Source: Sialis fuliginosa
Lineage: Eukaryota; Arthropoda; Insecta; Megaloptera; Sialidae
Assembly (NCBI GenBank): GCA_961205875.1
Contig: OY540812.1
Location: 17,298,001 to 17,362,000, forward strand
Direction: 5' to 3'
DNA: 64,000 nucleotides
Under the pieces are notes generated by a model, which was not told the origin of the DNA, did no database searches, and worked only from the letters and a program-made list of their open reading frames with translations. This document shows positions 1 to 12,075 of this stretch, in pieces. Both the position numbers and the translations under genes were made by a program. Position 1 is the stretch's first letter; every line of letters begins with the position of its first letter.

Positions 1-479
1 TTTGAACATATGGTATTATTTAGTATCCATGTACCAATTATATACATATAAAATTCAAAATGGTCGTACCCTGAGTTATAATTCTTCGACTTATAATGTT
101 TCAGAATTATGATGATATGTAGGATATTATATTAAATATTTTAGTATTAAAATTGAAAAAATTGATTTTGAATTTGAATTTATCTAGAAACATGAAATTT
201 TAGTGGTGCCTTCCTTTTATGACGTAAGCACTGATTAGGAAGGGATTTTCTGAAATTCAACCCCTGTGTAACTACTTGTATTATAAAAGTGAATTTCAGA
301 CAAAATAATCTTCCTAATATTAAGTGGGTATTGTGATTTTTCAAAGTTTTATTCAATAAGGGATAAAAATTGTTCTAAACTAGTACAAATGGTATTAGAT
401 TCTATAAATTAAATATTATAATATAAAGCGCATGAAGCTATATAGGCTGCTAGTTTTAATGGTATTTAATATTTTTCAG

Positions 480-528
480 ATACGAAGAAATCAGAAAACG
501 AATTAAACAACGAAAGGAAGAATTAAAA
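480..528 (+). CDS. Candidate internal coding exon (16 codons, charged helix)
   Basis: What is seen: a T-rich tract ending in TTTTTCAG precedes the segment and GTAAGG follows it, so both splice sites are plausible. One base completes an upstream codon, then 16 codons read YEEIRKRIKQRKEELK with no stop; the exon ends on a codon boundary. The other frames contain stops. The peptide is almost wholly charged and would form an amphipathic helix or coiled coil. If the donor is not used, the frame continues with V-R-L and stops at TGA 538-540, so an alternative terminal exon is possible. I do not recognise the parent protein. No other exon in the window can be linked to it. A 49-bp exon can arise by chance, but the combination of both sites with an open, non-random-looking peptide makes this the strongest coding signal here. 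Confidence 0.45.
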
Positions 529-1434
529 GTAAGGTTATGATACTACAATCTCTTTTTTACATTTCAAAAGTACTTTATTTGAATTTTATACATGTAATCA
601 TATATTAAGCACAGAACAAATTTGTTGAACGTTAGATAGTCCGTACTATCGTAGAGTATGTTAGAAATGTATAACAAATTTAATTTTATTGTGAATAATA
701 TTTTTTTAGTGATCTAATCTTCTCTAAAATATACTGAATGAAATATTATCAACGAGATATTATTTTTCAATAAAAAAAATGTACAACTATTAAATTATTA
801 TATGCAATAAAATTTGTTGCAATAAAAATAAGAATACAAGTAATTAAAAAATGTAATCGAATAATAATATTTAACACACTGACACAAATGTATTTGAAAA
901 AATCACAAGGCACATTAACTAATAGTTGTAATACAAATTTATAAAACCCTAGTGTCTGATTTTTGCAAATGCCTTTTTTTTTACATACTGTAAAGTCCCT
1001 ATTTACATTTAATCATTTTGCACAATAAAATACTGTAACTGTTGTGTAAATTTCAGTTATATAACTTGCTTAACCTTTTAAGGATGGTGCATGGAATGTC
1101 TTATCTACACTGCCGGCTAGTTTCTCGTAACATAAGGGTTATGCAGCAAATTTGTTTTGCAAAAAATATTAATTGATTTTGAAACTTCTTAATTCACAAA
1201 ATAATTGAGGATGAATGGGGGACTTTATGTACGTAAATTAATTTTTTCAATCTGATTTATTTTTCTAAATGACAATAATACAGTATATTATTTATGCTAA
1301 GTATTAACCCTTTACATAATGAGTTGCATGTTTATTTAGTAAAAAATAAAACAAAATAATAAGTATAAGTGCATAATATAATATATATGTTACATACTCA
1401 CAAGTTACAAAAGATTAAACATGAATTTTAACCC
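529..1434. other. AT-rich non-coding, nothing recognised
   Basis: Follows the candidate exon donor. Long A/T runs, no open frame of note and no inverted or tandem repeat that I can support. It would be intron if 480-528 is a real exon. Confidence 0.5.
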
Positions 1435-1853
1435 TTAACCCTTTAGAGTCAATTACATTAAGCGAGTTTACAAGCTAACAAGCCAGCTTGTTTACAAGCG
1501 AGCGAGTCAGATAGTAAGATAGTGATGATGACACAAAACTTGCCACTCGCTCAGTAGCCAACTAGCTAGCGAGTAAACCACATGTTGTGAATACATTTTA
1601 TAGACACTGAAACCAGGAATCACCAAGATACTCACAATTAGTGAACTAGCTACTATGATGACACACGGCTAGTTTACAAGTTAACAAGCTAACAAGCCTA
1701 TAAGTCAGCGAGTAAAGTAGCCCGGCTTTCAACTTTTGTAGCAGATTGTTTTCAAGCAGCTTGTTAGCTAGTGAAATGATTACACTGAGCAAGTTTACAA
1801 GCAGCTTGTAGCTTATAAACTTGCTCAATGTAATCGACGCTTTAAAGTGCTGA
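1435..1853. mobile_element. TTAA-flanked non-autonomous element with repetitive interior
   Basis: The left end is TTAA followed by CCCTTTAGAGTC and AATTACATT. The right end, reverse complemented, reads CACTTTAAAGCGTC then GATTACATTGAG, with a decayed CTGA where TTAA is expected. The ends agree over about 30 bp and then continue as imperfect copies of the same AAGCTAGCAAGCTTGT-like words. TTAA followed by CCCTTT resembles piggyBac termini; calling it a piggyBac-type MITE is inference. The interior (about 1460-1840) is a lattice of short direct and inverted AAGCTAACAAGC / GCGAGTTTACAAGC words. A wider TTAA-CCCTTTA pair at 1304 and 2133 could mark an outer boundary. No coding capacity is seen. 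Confidence 0.45.
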
Positions 1854-3181
1854 CAAACATTTAAAAACTTTTTTGAATTGCTGATTATATTTTTATGTTA
1901 TTATAAGGAAAAACATTGTTTTTTGTTATAAAACTCAAGTTGATTTGTATTTTTTACTCAAATTACCGAAAATTAAGTAATTGTTTGTTATTTTTTTATA
2001 AATACAAAATATGAATCCGTAATTCAGTTTTTGTTATTATTTTCTCTTATCATCATGAAGAAGCTCATCATTATTCTCTTATCTTTTCTATTAAGTATTT
2101 CTAAGGAGTATAAGACGCTAGATGATTAAGGGTTAAAAATTGAAACATAAAAATAGATATTTACTGAAAGGAGGTATAGATTATGGATATAATTGTGATA
2201 GACTTTAGATAAATCATATGAATTTATATAAATTTTATTTAAAATTGGACTGTATATTTTGTTCGTATATTGCATAAATATGTATTTTAATCATTTGTAA
2301 AATAATGTTCTGATTACTTAATTATTAAAATACATATAACTATTAATTGTCATTTTAAAGCTAGTGGAATGTAAACATCACAGATTTTAACTGGGTTTAA
2401 TTTTTTGATTAAAATAAAATTTGAAGTTAATTAGAGGGTACTGTTACTAGAGCTATACTAACGGCATTTGAGTAAGTACGGAGGGCACAGAAATTTATTT
2501 ATATTAAAATTTTAATATAATACAAATTTGGATTTTTTTAACAAAGATACAAAAATGATAGTTATGACTCTAATTTTGCAGTAAATACTTTTTTAACAAA
2601 ATATGAATATCGGTATATTCATTGGGAGATGTTTAAATATATAATATATAAAATAATAAAATAATTTTTAAAAATAAAACAATTTTTAGTCAATTTTGTA
2701 GGATGAGTGATCATTTGTACATAAAATGTATTGCATATTTAAAAAGTAATATAACATTTTGATTGTAAATGTTTCAGAAATTAATCTGTTCAAATGTGTC
2801 TATGTGTTTTGTTTAAATTTATGTAATGTATATTTAAAAAATATCTGTATTTTCTATGTCAAATTAGTTACCATTTTTCTCAAATAATATGGTTCATTTA
2901 AATCATTTCATAAGTAATGTTTTCAGTATTTAAACTGGTCTAAAGTATTATACACTAAAACAGTCGTTTAGTTGATGGCACCTTAAAATATTTTGTTGTG
3001 TCACTATTATTATTATTATTTATCACTGAATATCTAGGTATAGTAAGCAATTCTATTTTCGTTTATTGAAAATTTGCTAAATATATTTTTCATGCATTTT
3101 TTTGTGTAAACATTAGAATATTGTTGTTTGTTAAACAAGTTGAACCCTTGGATTTTACAGTATACAGTTTTAATGTTGCTT
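1854..3181. other. AT-rich non-coding, nothing recognised
   Basis: Very AT-rich with many short A/T palindromes, e.g. around 2490-2520. A second TTAACCC-type end in reverse (AAGGGTTAA) sits at 2128-2136. No gene or further repeat can be supported. Confidence 0.4.
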
Positions 3182-3323
3182 TAGGGTCGATTCAGAATAT
3201 TGAGCTGGTCTCGGTCCAGTCAAATATAAATACATAATAAACAATGAAATCATTCACACTATAGGTGTCGCTCAGGTCTCAGTCCAATCACATTCTGATA
3301 CGATAGTTTGGATCGACTCTTAA
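3182..3323. mobile_element. Small MITE-like repeat (~140 bp)
   Basis: The ends TAGGGTCGATTCAGA and TTTGGATCGACTCTTA are imperfect inverted copies. Inside, a 16-18 bp word (GGTCTCGGTCCAGTCA and GGTCTCAGTCCAATCA) is present twice in direct orientation about 66 bp apart. The segment is richer in GC than its flanks. No transposase capacity. The family is not identified. Confidence 0.4.
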
Positions 3324-4811
3324 AGTACTCTAAAATCGACAAAAATGTAAAATACAGTTAATACACTTTATAGAAACTTTAAGGTATTAAAAAATTGGTT
3401 ATATGAATTTTTGTTGATCTAATATGAGACTGTATTTTTTTATATTTTTATAAATTATTGACATGAATTTTAAGTATATTATTTTATGATATTTGAATCT
3501 TATTTTTTACATGACAATTTAAAAAAACAATGTTTCAACGTCAATTTATTTGTACATAAATAAAAAAATTGTATACCTATCTAGTTTTACTGCCTTCATA
3601 ATTGAAAAAAAAATGTAAGACTGTTTATTATATCACACAAAATGTTATATAGAAATGTTTTTCATTAATATACTTATTAATTTTTAACTATTAGTCAGTT
3701 TATTTTTTTTATCAGATTGAACAAATTTTTAAACACTCAAATCAGTTAAAAATTAATAAGTTTGTATTTTCTTTGCTGATATGTGAATTGTAAGAACGAA
3801 TTATAGATTAATTTTTAGAGTAGCTCTAACTAAAGAAATACAAAAAATGAATTGCTGTTTCTATAAGAATTTCTGACTATAAAACTATTTTATGATAAAT
3901 ATTTTCATAAATAATATAATACGATGAAATTATTAATAACAAATATTGTGTATGGTTATTTTTGTTGTTTTACATTTAATTAATATTATATACATTTATT
4001 TGGTGCTTATGAGACCATTTTCATTATCACATTATTAATTATGATAATAAACTTTTTGTAATGTAACAATTATTTAGTCAATATAATTTCTTTTTTATTT
4101 ACATATTTTGCGTTTCATTATTCATTAACTTTTAATAAGCTATACATTTTTGTTTCAGCTATTTTATTTGATTTTTAACAAAATTTTTTAGGTCAGTGAT
4201 TTCTAAATAATAATTGGCGTGTAGGTAGCGTAATTTAAGTCGTAATTTTGGTCATAATAACGTAGCGAATACTCAATGGACTCGATCAAAGAATAAATAT
4301 TTCTATAACTATAAAATGTCTTAGAATTCGGGGGTAATTTTTCTTTCGTTATTTTAAAGATTACAAAAAAAAAAGTTTTTTGCTAATTCTTCTATAAGCT
4401 GCAAATATTTCTCGTGCATTTTAAGCAAAAAAATATTAAATTCCTAAAAATGAAGGATATATAGGTAGCCTAAAAAGCATATGAATTTGCGAAAAAACTA
4501 ATGAGAATATAATTTTATATGACGTTTTAAAAAAAAATGTTTTTTATCCTGGTAAAATTAGGTATATCCCCGGAATGGTGTTAGTTGATATACCTCTCCT
4601 CTAAATAATGAAATTTTATACGCGCCTGAACTAATTCTAAGAACCACAGATCGTACGCTACAATAATAAAAAAATCCCCAGCCAACACTTAAAAAATGTA
4701 GAATGAATGTTCTACACTACTACATGGAATATTTTTGAAGATTACAGTTTATGGGATCACAGAAATCCAGTTAGAAGGATTGGAACGTTCCCATGTAGGA
4801 AATTACAAAGG
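3324..4811. other. AT-rich non-coding, nothing recognised
   Basis: Long poly-A/T tracts and AT-rich simple sequence. No open frame, splice pair, tRNA-like fold or terminal inverted repeat that I can support. Confidence 0.4.
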
Positions 4812-5086
4812 GGCCACGGTTGGCCCGGGCTTGCGCCAATGCTAGCTGACACTGGACCAAGATACAAATGATAACTTTGTTCAAGACTCGGCCAAGGCTT
4901 GTCGTACCAAGGCTGACCCAAAGTTGATGCAATCTTGGGTAAAGAATCAGTGACCCGAAGCTCGGTATCTGAAGGTTAACCCAATCTTGGGTAAATAATA
5001 GGTGACTGCAGCTCGGTATCTGAAATATTATATAAATATTAATATTGGGCCAAGCTTGGACCCATCGTCAAGGCTGGCATTTCTTA
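4812..5086. repeat. GC-richer repeat with a 52-bp direct duplication
   Basis: A unit starting CAATCTTGGGTAAA and ending GCTCGGTATCTGAA occurs at 4930 and again at 4982, a 52-bp period with several substitutions. The block is bounded by related words, GGTTGGCCCGGGCTTG on the left and TTGGGCCAAGCTTGG on the right, which look like decayed inverted ends. Composition contrasts with the flanks. It is probably an old non-autonomous DNA element; the superfamily is unknown. Confidence 0.4.
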
Positions 5087-5649
5087 CATTACCAACGTGT
5101 TTTATTGATAACATTTTATCGTAATAAGTTGAAAAAAGTTAAAAGTGTAATTTTGTTAAAAATATGTTTCTATAAGTAAAATATTCTGGTATCAAAATTA
5201 ACCAAATTCATGAAAGATTTAGTTATATTATGGAAAATGAGCAACTTTCCCATATTTTCCTTAACATAAATAAAGTGATAATTTAATTCAAACATAATAT
5301 TCATTGTCCGGAAAGTATAACAAAGGAGAGTTTCAGATATAAAATAAAAATTAAAGACAAAGGAAAACCGTGGGGTATGCAATCAATATTTATTAATTTG
5401 CATTTGCAGTAAGGACAGGTTTCATGTAAGAAAGGGAAGCAATCAAAAACACACCCCTATACACAATACGACCCTTGTGTGTTTCTTAAAGTGTAGGTGT
5501 GGCGTATCAACCATTAAAGACACGAAATTATTTTTGTTGTCTTCAAAGAATTGTTGGATTTCTTAAGCAGGTATGTATTTAAAAATTTGTGATACTATAA
5601 TAGAAACTACAAAATGCAAGTGTAGGAAGTTAAAAAGATACAAATACAG
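5087..5649. other. Non-coding, nothing recognised
   Basis: Ordinary AT-rich sequence. The short open frames on either strand are not preceded by convincing starts or splice sites. Confidence 0.4.
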
Positions 5650-5905
5650 GACCGTAACTAGAGGTTACGGGGACCCGGGGCAGCAAGTGACCGAGAGGCC
5701 CTCACTCTATATGCAAAATATAAAAATTGAAAGACTTTTTTTCGTTGCTACCGACCTCAATCCACAATTTTACGCTTGTAATTAATTTAAATGATCTTTT
5801 TTTGTTCTTTAATCTTGCGAACCCAATTTTTCCGCTGCTGCGCCCCACCTCTCTATATTCGGGTACTGCCAAGGTGGTAGTTACGCGGGAGGATATTAAA
5901 AAAAT
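5650..5905. mobile_element. MITE-like element with CCGTAACTA ends
   Basis: The left end reads GACCGTAACTAGAGGTTACG and is followed by GGGGACCCGGGG. The right end, reverse complemented, reads CGCGTAACTACCACC with GTACCCGA further in. The shared GTAACTA and ACCCG words are in the same order, as in inverted ends. The inside is AT-rich. It resembles the 'sGTAACTAGGGGGGCCC' class of arthropod repeats, an assignment from general experience only. Confidence 0.35.
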
Positions 5906-7305
5906 GTGAGACATTTTAAGATCATATAATGGCGTGTTTACACCAAAAAGACTGAAAACAGACAAAATGGCAACAAAATTTATATATTTTCTAAATTGAA
6001 TTGTTTTAAAAACACCGTGTTTCTGTTTTGTCATAATACTGACTTAGATGAGTAAACAAATCTAAATAGAGATATGGGCGATTGTCAGTTTTTACTCACT
6101 TAAGTCATGCAGTTTAAAATACATACCATATACTTTTTTTAACACATACAACCCTTACTTTTGAATTTCTTAGATTTAAACTATGCAATTTTAGACTCGA
6201 GCCTTCAGGATAGAGGCCTGTCAGCTCCCATTGAAATAATATAATTGATAAAATATCTAATTTTCTATGCTTAAAAAATCCAACTGAACTGATACATATG
6301 ATTAAAAAAAAGGTCAAGACGCGGTCAATATATTTTAAAAGCGAATATAAAATTTTTCATTTTCAGCCGTCACTGAGTACAATAACATCATAAGGCAATT
6401 ATCTGCCAACACAAAAACAACAACAGTATGCGCGATATTCACAAAACAAAAAGAAATTTAATTAAAATTTTTCAATTTAAAAATCCAAAGAATGCAATGA
6501 GATACTTAATCAGTCCATTGATAAAAAAATAAGTAGATATAACTAATATAATCATCAACGTACACACGTACCCCTATTATTATAGGGTTCGAGAACATTA
6601 TGGCCTACTCCTCCCCCACATAGTAATTTTATAAACGTTTCTAAAACAATATAGACAGACACGCGGACTTTCTCACGTTGCATCCTTTTATAAACAGACC
6701 ACCCAAAATTAATGCACTCAAATGCATTTATATGGTGCTATTGTGTTACAGGCAGGGAATTTAGACGATAAGAAATACATATCTTCAAGTTATAGTACAT
6801 AAGGTAAGTATCGTCTGATGTTTTTCTTTTAATTAATTTTCTGATTTCTACATTACGCTGATGTTTTATTTTTTAAGTAATTTTATAAGAAGATGGCAAA
6901 AACGAAAATTTAACGGCTATTATAGATTTTATATTGAAAACAGACCATGCGAGAAATTATAACATTTTACTATATGTTTTTATTTGTATAAAAATGTAGG
7001 TATTATATCATATACTTAATAGATGGAATAATTATTTTTAAACAGGTAATCAGGGGCGGGCTGGTTATAATATTTGCAAAGCAATAATTTATTTATAATT
7101 ATAGTGTTACGCTCACATTTATTATTAGCATTAAATTGATTATATAAATGGATATTATTTGTAGGATAATATGTAAAACGGCCAAATTTTGTGTACACCA
7201 AATCAGTACATTTTTCAAATTTTTTGCAGAATCTGGCTCAACCCAATTGGATATGGAGAAATGGATCCAATAACTTTATTTTACATATATATTAAGATTT
7301 TGCGT
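5906..7305. other. AT-rich non-coding, nothing recognised
   Basis: Includes a moderately less AT-rich patch near 6560-6680 but no frame or repeat structure I can name. Confidence 0.4.
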
Positions 7306-7700
7306 CTTCGTAATATTGAAGATACGAGAAGCTTTGTGATCGTTTTAAAATGAGAATAAAAAATGTTTCTCCGATTTAAAAATTTTAACTTGATCTTTCC
7401 GTTACAGGTCAAGACAAATACTTTTTATTCCGTATATGTCTGTCGGTAGAATAAATTCTTGTTACACACTTAACTCATGAACCACTGATAACTAACTTGG
7501 TTGGTTGGTTGGGTATGGGTATTGCTTGAGGACGGTCCCATTTCAAAATCATCAAAATCGTGTGTAAAGGAGAGGGAAAGGCCAGGCAATTTATCTGAAC
7601 ACTTTTTTGGTTTTTATTTAAATTGTTCAATAATTAACTACCTTTGGTAAATTTAGCACGAGGAAGCACTGTGCATTTACTTGGTGGTTGTTTTTTTATA
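7306..7700 (+). repeat. Interspersed repeat family A, copy 1 (truncated)
   Basis: Shares a long block with 16739-17545: ATATTGAAGATACGAGAAGC, then CTCCGATTT, a GTCAAGACAAAC-like word, a GTCTGTC stretch, 'aaaccactga', GCTTGAGGACGGTC, and finally TAATTAACTACCTTTGG and GCACTGTGCATTTACTT. Copy 1 lacks most of the interior present in copy 2. No protein is encoded. The 'aaaccactgaaccg' word is widespread in insect intergenic repeats. Confidence 0.6.
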
Positions 7701-8164
7701 TTCTGCAATTTTTTTTAAAATGAGTACGACTGGTCAAAATTGAGGTATCATTGCAAATTTTTTTTAGTTAGTTAAGGTATGTTTAGGTTAAGTTACCATA
7801 ATGTAGCGATAGCTTTTTTTGCTCAGCAGCACCCAAAAAAGTTAAGTCACCCTCTACTTGGCTCGATGTACTTCCTTTAACCTTGGGAGCCCTGAATAAT
7901 TGTCTACTTACTACATATATAATTCGCCACTCTTCTTCACGAGATCCTTATTCTTATGAGGCCCCAAGCTAGCGCCCCATGTGCTTATTAATAAATACGG
8001 CTCTGTCCTCACTTTTTATGCATCAATTTTATTTTCTAAATAAAATTACCATAAAAAATATTAACACAATCTGTTGAAGAAACACTGGTATATAGGTAGG
8101 TATCATCTCGTTGGTGAAAAAATAAACAATTTTTCTGCGTGAAACAATTGATTAGTCATTAGCG
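7701..8164. other. Non-coding between repeat A and a CpG-rich patch
   Basis: Mixed composition. A slightly GC-richer piece at 7800-7990 (CAGCAGCACCC, GGCCCCAAGCTAGCGCCCC) may be further repeat debris but has no second copy here. Confidence 0.3.
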
Positions 8165-8361
8165 TGCGCATTATTGCGCGCGCGGTTATGGTTGATACTC
8201 CGACGAGGAAGTAACTTGAGCACAATGTCTGACGGGCATTCTGCGCGGGGTCGCGAGGTCGAACCAGCGGACCATATGGTCTCTACAGGCCCGACCCTGC
8301 CTCTGTGGGAACTATAACAGCAGGAATGTGATAACGTTTGGACGTTTATCTGGATGTAAGT
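8165..8361 (+). promoter_or_regulatory. CpG-rich patch with strong donor: candidate 5' exon
   Basis: About 170 bp are unusually CpG-rich for this window (TGCGCGCGCGGTT, GCGCGGGGTCGCGAGGTCG). They end in TGGAT|GTAAGT at 8356, a near-consensus splice donor on the + strand. A 30-codon frame opens at ATG 8225 (context CACAATGT) and closes at TAA 8315; it begins MSDGHSARGREVEPADHM and matches nothing I know. The reading I favour is a 5' untranslated or alternative first exon with its promoter, because islands plus a donor are typical of that. A retroposon fragment is the main alternative. Confidence 0.3.
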
Positions 8362-9206
8362 TGCATCTGCTTTGTATTTTTGATGACCAACGTTTCTTCA
8401 TACTTTGGAATGCAAAGTTTAATGTTTCCATGCAGTTATCAGTAGGTGTAAGTTATATTTGTTTGGTCGGTCATGTTGATTCGATTTATTTGAAATGGTA
8501 AAATGGTGTTGAATTAGAAACATCTTGTAAGAAATAGTATTTTCAGGTTTGAAAGATAAGTTTTTTTTATCGTACACTGAGAAAAGGCATAATAATTTAT
8601 AATTGACGAGATTTGGTTATAGTTAACAATATATAGTTGCTAATGGTGAACATGCTATTTAGTTACTGCGTTAATAAAACTCATGTTGGAGCTACATATA
8701 TCGTTGTGTTCTTACTAATTCTCTAATTGATAACATTTATTAAATTTGTTAATAATTAACAAATATTTTCGAAAACACGCCAACTAAATACATTTATTTC
8801 CTACAACTAATTATTTTTCTCATTGTAAGAAACAAATCATATGGATTGTAAAATGATTTTGTCTATATAGAATTTGTTGATTGAGAAACTATTTCATTTT
8901 TTAACAATGTTGTAGAAAAAGTGTACATAGTTAATTTAAAATTTAAAAGTGTGTGGCAAAAGCATATGGATTTTCACGATTTCTTACATTATTTTATTAT
9001 TTAAGAGGCAGCTTCAAAAAGGAATTTGATTTTGAAAATAAACGTTGTTAAAAAATATGAAAATTACACTTAAAGGTTAATTTTACAATTTTTTATATTC
9101 TGCAAAATTACAGGGTATATTAATATTTTTGAATAAAATATATTTTGTTATATTTCTTTCAATGCATGTGTACAATCTTTTAATCGGTTACTAAATAAGT
9201 ATTTAT
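8362..9206. other. AT-rich non-coding, nothing recognised
   Basis: Directly follows the candidate donor and would be intron on that reading. No repeat structure seen. Confidence 0.4.
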
Positions 9207-10478
9207 TTAAGGAGTTTCCTGATCGATTTCAAACATATTTCAAAACGGTTACAGATTAATGAAAATTTGTTGTTAGGTTCCTTCATACTCGATAATACAC
9301 TACAATAAATTTCAAATGGATTCACTAAACCGTTTATGAGTTACAATGATTCTAACTTTCATTAGTTTAACATTGGTTTTAATGGGAAATACATGTATCA
9401 CCGGATATAAAAATCAAATAAAAATAGAAAAAACGGTTAAGCTTTTCTCAATTTTTTTGTGCATATAGTTTCAATATAATAGAATGTTTTTCTGAAGTTT
9501 TATGGACTTCCTCTACACCGTTTTTGTAGAATTAATTATAATATGACGATTTACGTGAAATATGCTTCACCAAACGAAAAGATCTGGCAACGTTGAAATA
9601 GTAATCACATGGAAACCAGTGATAACATATCTATATCCTTGTCACTCTTATAAACAATAATATACTTGAAATGAGAGTCAAGTCATACTTATTAAATATA
9701 TTATATAGTATTAATTAAATTTCAAAATAAAACAATACCACTGAATTATATAAAATAGTAATACTAATAATGAATATTTGCTGCTATGTATTTGATTCAA
9801 GAGATATTTATCTGATGACATTTCAATATAAAAGAATAACACTATTTAAATTGATGAAAGTAAAATTAAAATAATTATTATATTGTAATATATACCGCTC
9901 CAATTAACATTTTTATACAAAGCTCTGCTGCATAATTTGCTTTTAATTTCTAAACACTTCTTTTCTGGTGAAAAGGGGGTAAAAAATAACGTATTGACAT
10001 CTGACAGAAACTGTTCACAATGTCATAGTGTGCTGCCAATTTAAGAAAAATGAATTAATATTACAGCGTTGTCACGATCAACTCTTTTCTATGAATGCTA
10101 AATATTAACGTCAATAATTAAAAAATATTTGTATTTGTAGTATATAGACTATACACTTAACTTTTTAATGATATGTAAATGAGATTTAATAATGTAAGTC
10201 AATAAATAAATTAATAATTATTAGAAAAATTTAGTTTCAAGAAGATTGATTCAGGACATTTTCACTGTCAAAAGTTTTGTTTCTTAAAACAGAAAATATG
10301 CAAATATAATGTAAAAACGTCTACAAAGTTGAAAAATAGTTAAAAATAAGTAAGTATTCAATGCAACTTATTGTTATTATCAATTATCTTCATGGTTTTT
10401 ATTTGTAATACGTAGATATTTGAGAATTAAAAATTTTATGTACTTTTGCGCCCGATTGTATCTCAGGAAACTCCTTAA
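9207..10478. mobile_element. TTAA-flanked element, 1264 bp, GGAGTTTCCTGA ends
   Basis: TTAA|GGAGTTTCCTGA at 9207-9222 is mirrored by TCAGGAAACTCC|TTAA at 10463-10478: perfect 12-bp inverted ends with TTAA at both outer edges. TTAA duplication is the piggyBac signature, but the termini do not start with the usual CCC, so the superfamily is uncertain. The interior is AT-rich with no long frame, so the element is non-autonomous. Phrases such as 'ccgtttatgagtta' recall other arthropod non-coding repeats. Confidence 0.55.
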
Positions 10479-10645
10479 TTGTTTGGAACTAACTATATAT
10501 TTAAATAATCTAGTGTGAACCGAGAATATTTTTGAACCTCTGATATAAGGGGATCCGTTTCAAAATAAGTATACAGTTTTTTTAAGATCCTTTAAATCTG
10601 CAATAACTATTTATATTCGAAAAAAAAACTGATAAAATATACAAA

Positions 10646-10966
10646 ATGAAAAGCAGTAACGGGATAAAAAATATGCAAAATGATGAACAACAATGGGAAA
10701 TATGCAATTCTTATTTGCATTGTCAAAGAGACTTGTTACATATTGTTATTTTCGAGCATGTTGTTTATTATGTATATTGTATATACACATATATGTATGT
10801 GCTGCCATTGTTAGTTCTTGACTTATGTGGTTTAACTGCAATTTCTTTGAGTATGCATTTTTGCCGACGTTTCACTCATCTTGAAATCTCTAAAAAGATA
10901 TGTTCATTTTGTATGCGTAACATTTATTTTACTGAATATCTTACATTGCCTGGGAAAAGTGTTTAA
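10646..10966 (+). CDS. Uncertain 106-codon open frame, hydrophobic middle
   Basis: ATG 10646 lies in an AAAATGA context and the frame runs 106 codons to TAA. Residues about 28-72 are hydrophobic and tyrosine-rich and could form one or two membrane segments; cysteines cluster after residue 74. I recognise no domain. At this base composition about one frame of this length is expected by chance in 64 kb on six frames, and the frame sits between two transposable elements. It is listed because it is the longest ATG-initiated frame clear of recognisable repeats. Confidence 0.15.
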   Translation: MKSSNGIKNMQNDEQQWEICNSYLHCQRDLLHIVIFEHVVYYVYCIYTYMYVLPLLVLDLCGLTAISLSMHFCRRFTHLEISKKICSFCMRNIYFTEYLTLPGKSV

Positions 10967-10991
10967 ATTTTAGGATTAATATAAAAAAAGA

Positions 10992-11544
10992 TAAGGTACT
11001 GGCACCAGTTATGGCCGTTATAAGAACAAGGTTTACTGTGATTGACGGGCTTCTTTTTTGTAATTCTCATGAAATCGTGTTACTAATAAAACAAGTAACT
11101 CTTTATTTAATCAATTTAATTAACAAAGTCCGCAAATATAGTTTGTTTTTTAAGTTACAACCTTTTATTTTTTTATGTTTTTTCTTCAGTAATGGATAAA
11201 GTAAAACCAGTAATGGACACTTGCTAATGATTAGAAAATGATAAGTACTACTACACAAAATATATAAAAGAAAGAATCGTTAAATTAGAAACAATGTAAA
11301 GCAGTTGCTATGATAATATAAGATAATTAAGAAATAAATTATACTAATAATTAGTTTAAATGTCCACCATTTTGATACCTATTGGCCGATTGTAATCAAA
11401 TCACTCTGTAAGACAGTTAAATGTATATAGATTAATATTCATAAATGGTAGTAATCAAATATCAACAAATATTTTTAATTCAGTACATTAAATTAAAAAA
11501 TAGCCATTACTGGGGTCATATCTATGACTGGTGCCAATACTTTA
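10992..11544. mobile_element. TA-flanked MITE family M1, copy 1 (549 bp)
   Basis: The element spans 10994-11542 with TA on both sides. The left end is AGGTACTGGCACCAG; the right end is CTGGTGCCAATACTT, its imperfect complement. A second subterminal pair lies inside: CAGTTATGGCC on the left and AGCCATTACTGG on the right. The interior aligns with 59004-59441 over long stretches (GGATARAGTAAAACCAGTAA, GTAAAGCAGTTGCTATGATA, TAGTTTAAATGTCCACCATT). TA duplication suggests Tc1/mariner-type mobilisation. It is non-coding; the 62-codon frame inside is incidental. Confidence 0.75.
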
Positions 11545-11579
11545 TATATGGTCATTTATTAAGCGTGATACATATTTGA

Positions 11580-12075
11580 ATTTAAATAAAACGAGTTGTA
11601 TTTGAGATATAAAGGATCTTTTTATTTCAAGTTAAAGAGCATTAGATACCATTATGTTTTAAAAATAATATCGTTCAAATGGTCTCTATACGGGTTTGCT
11701 TGACGACGGTCATCCGAGAGGTCCAATTTTGAATGACTCGGGCACATAACTTGGTCTCAATCTCGCCAATGACGCAAATAACGTTATCCTCAAGGTCGGA
11801 AATTATTGCTGGCTTATTGGCATAGAACAGAGATTTAACATAACCCCAAAGAAAAAAGTCTACGGGCGTCAAATCACACGATCTTGCACCTCGTCAGTGA
11901 AAATTATTATTTGGCCAAAACTGGGATCGATTTCCAACTGCTCCAGAGTCCAATCAGTGAATGTGCGATACGTGTAATGGTCAGTAGGCTTTAGGTCTTG
12001 GACAGTTTGAATTTTATACAGATAAAGGCCCAAGTCTTTTTGCAAAATTCGCCAATTTGATGTGTTAGAAAGGTC
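11580..12075 (-). pseudogene. Mariner-like (Tc1/mariner) transposase fossil, internally deleted
   Basis: Read on the minus strand, 12050 to 11920 gives LQKDLGLYLYKIQTVQDLKP then YRTFTDWTLEQLEIDPSF and FTDE, the segment around the first catalytic aspartate of an IS630/Tc1/mariner transposase of the DUF4817 plus DDE_3 kind. After a deletion of what should be about 100 codons, the 3' end resumes at 11872 with SCDLTPVDFFLWGYVKSLFY, the block holding the third catalytic residue. A frameshift near 11680 separates it from the usual C-terminal HLNDIIFKT and stop. The N-terminal DNA-binding region is missing. This is a dead DNA transposon; the A/T-rich tail to about 11580 looks like its 3' end. Confidence 0.8.
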
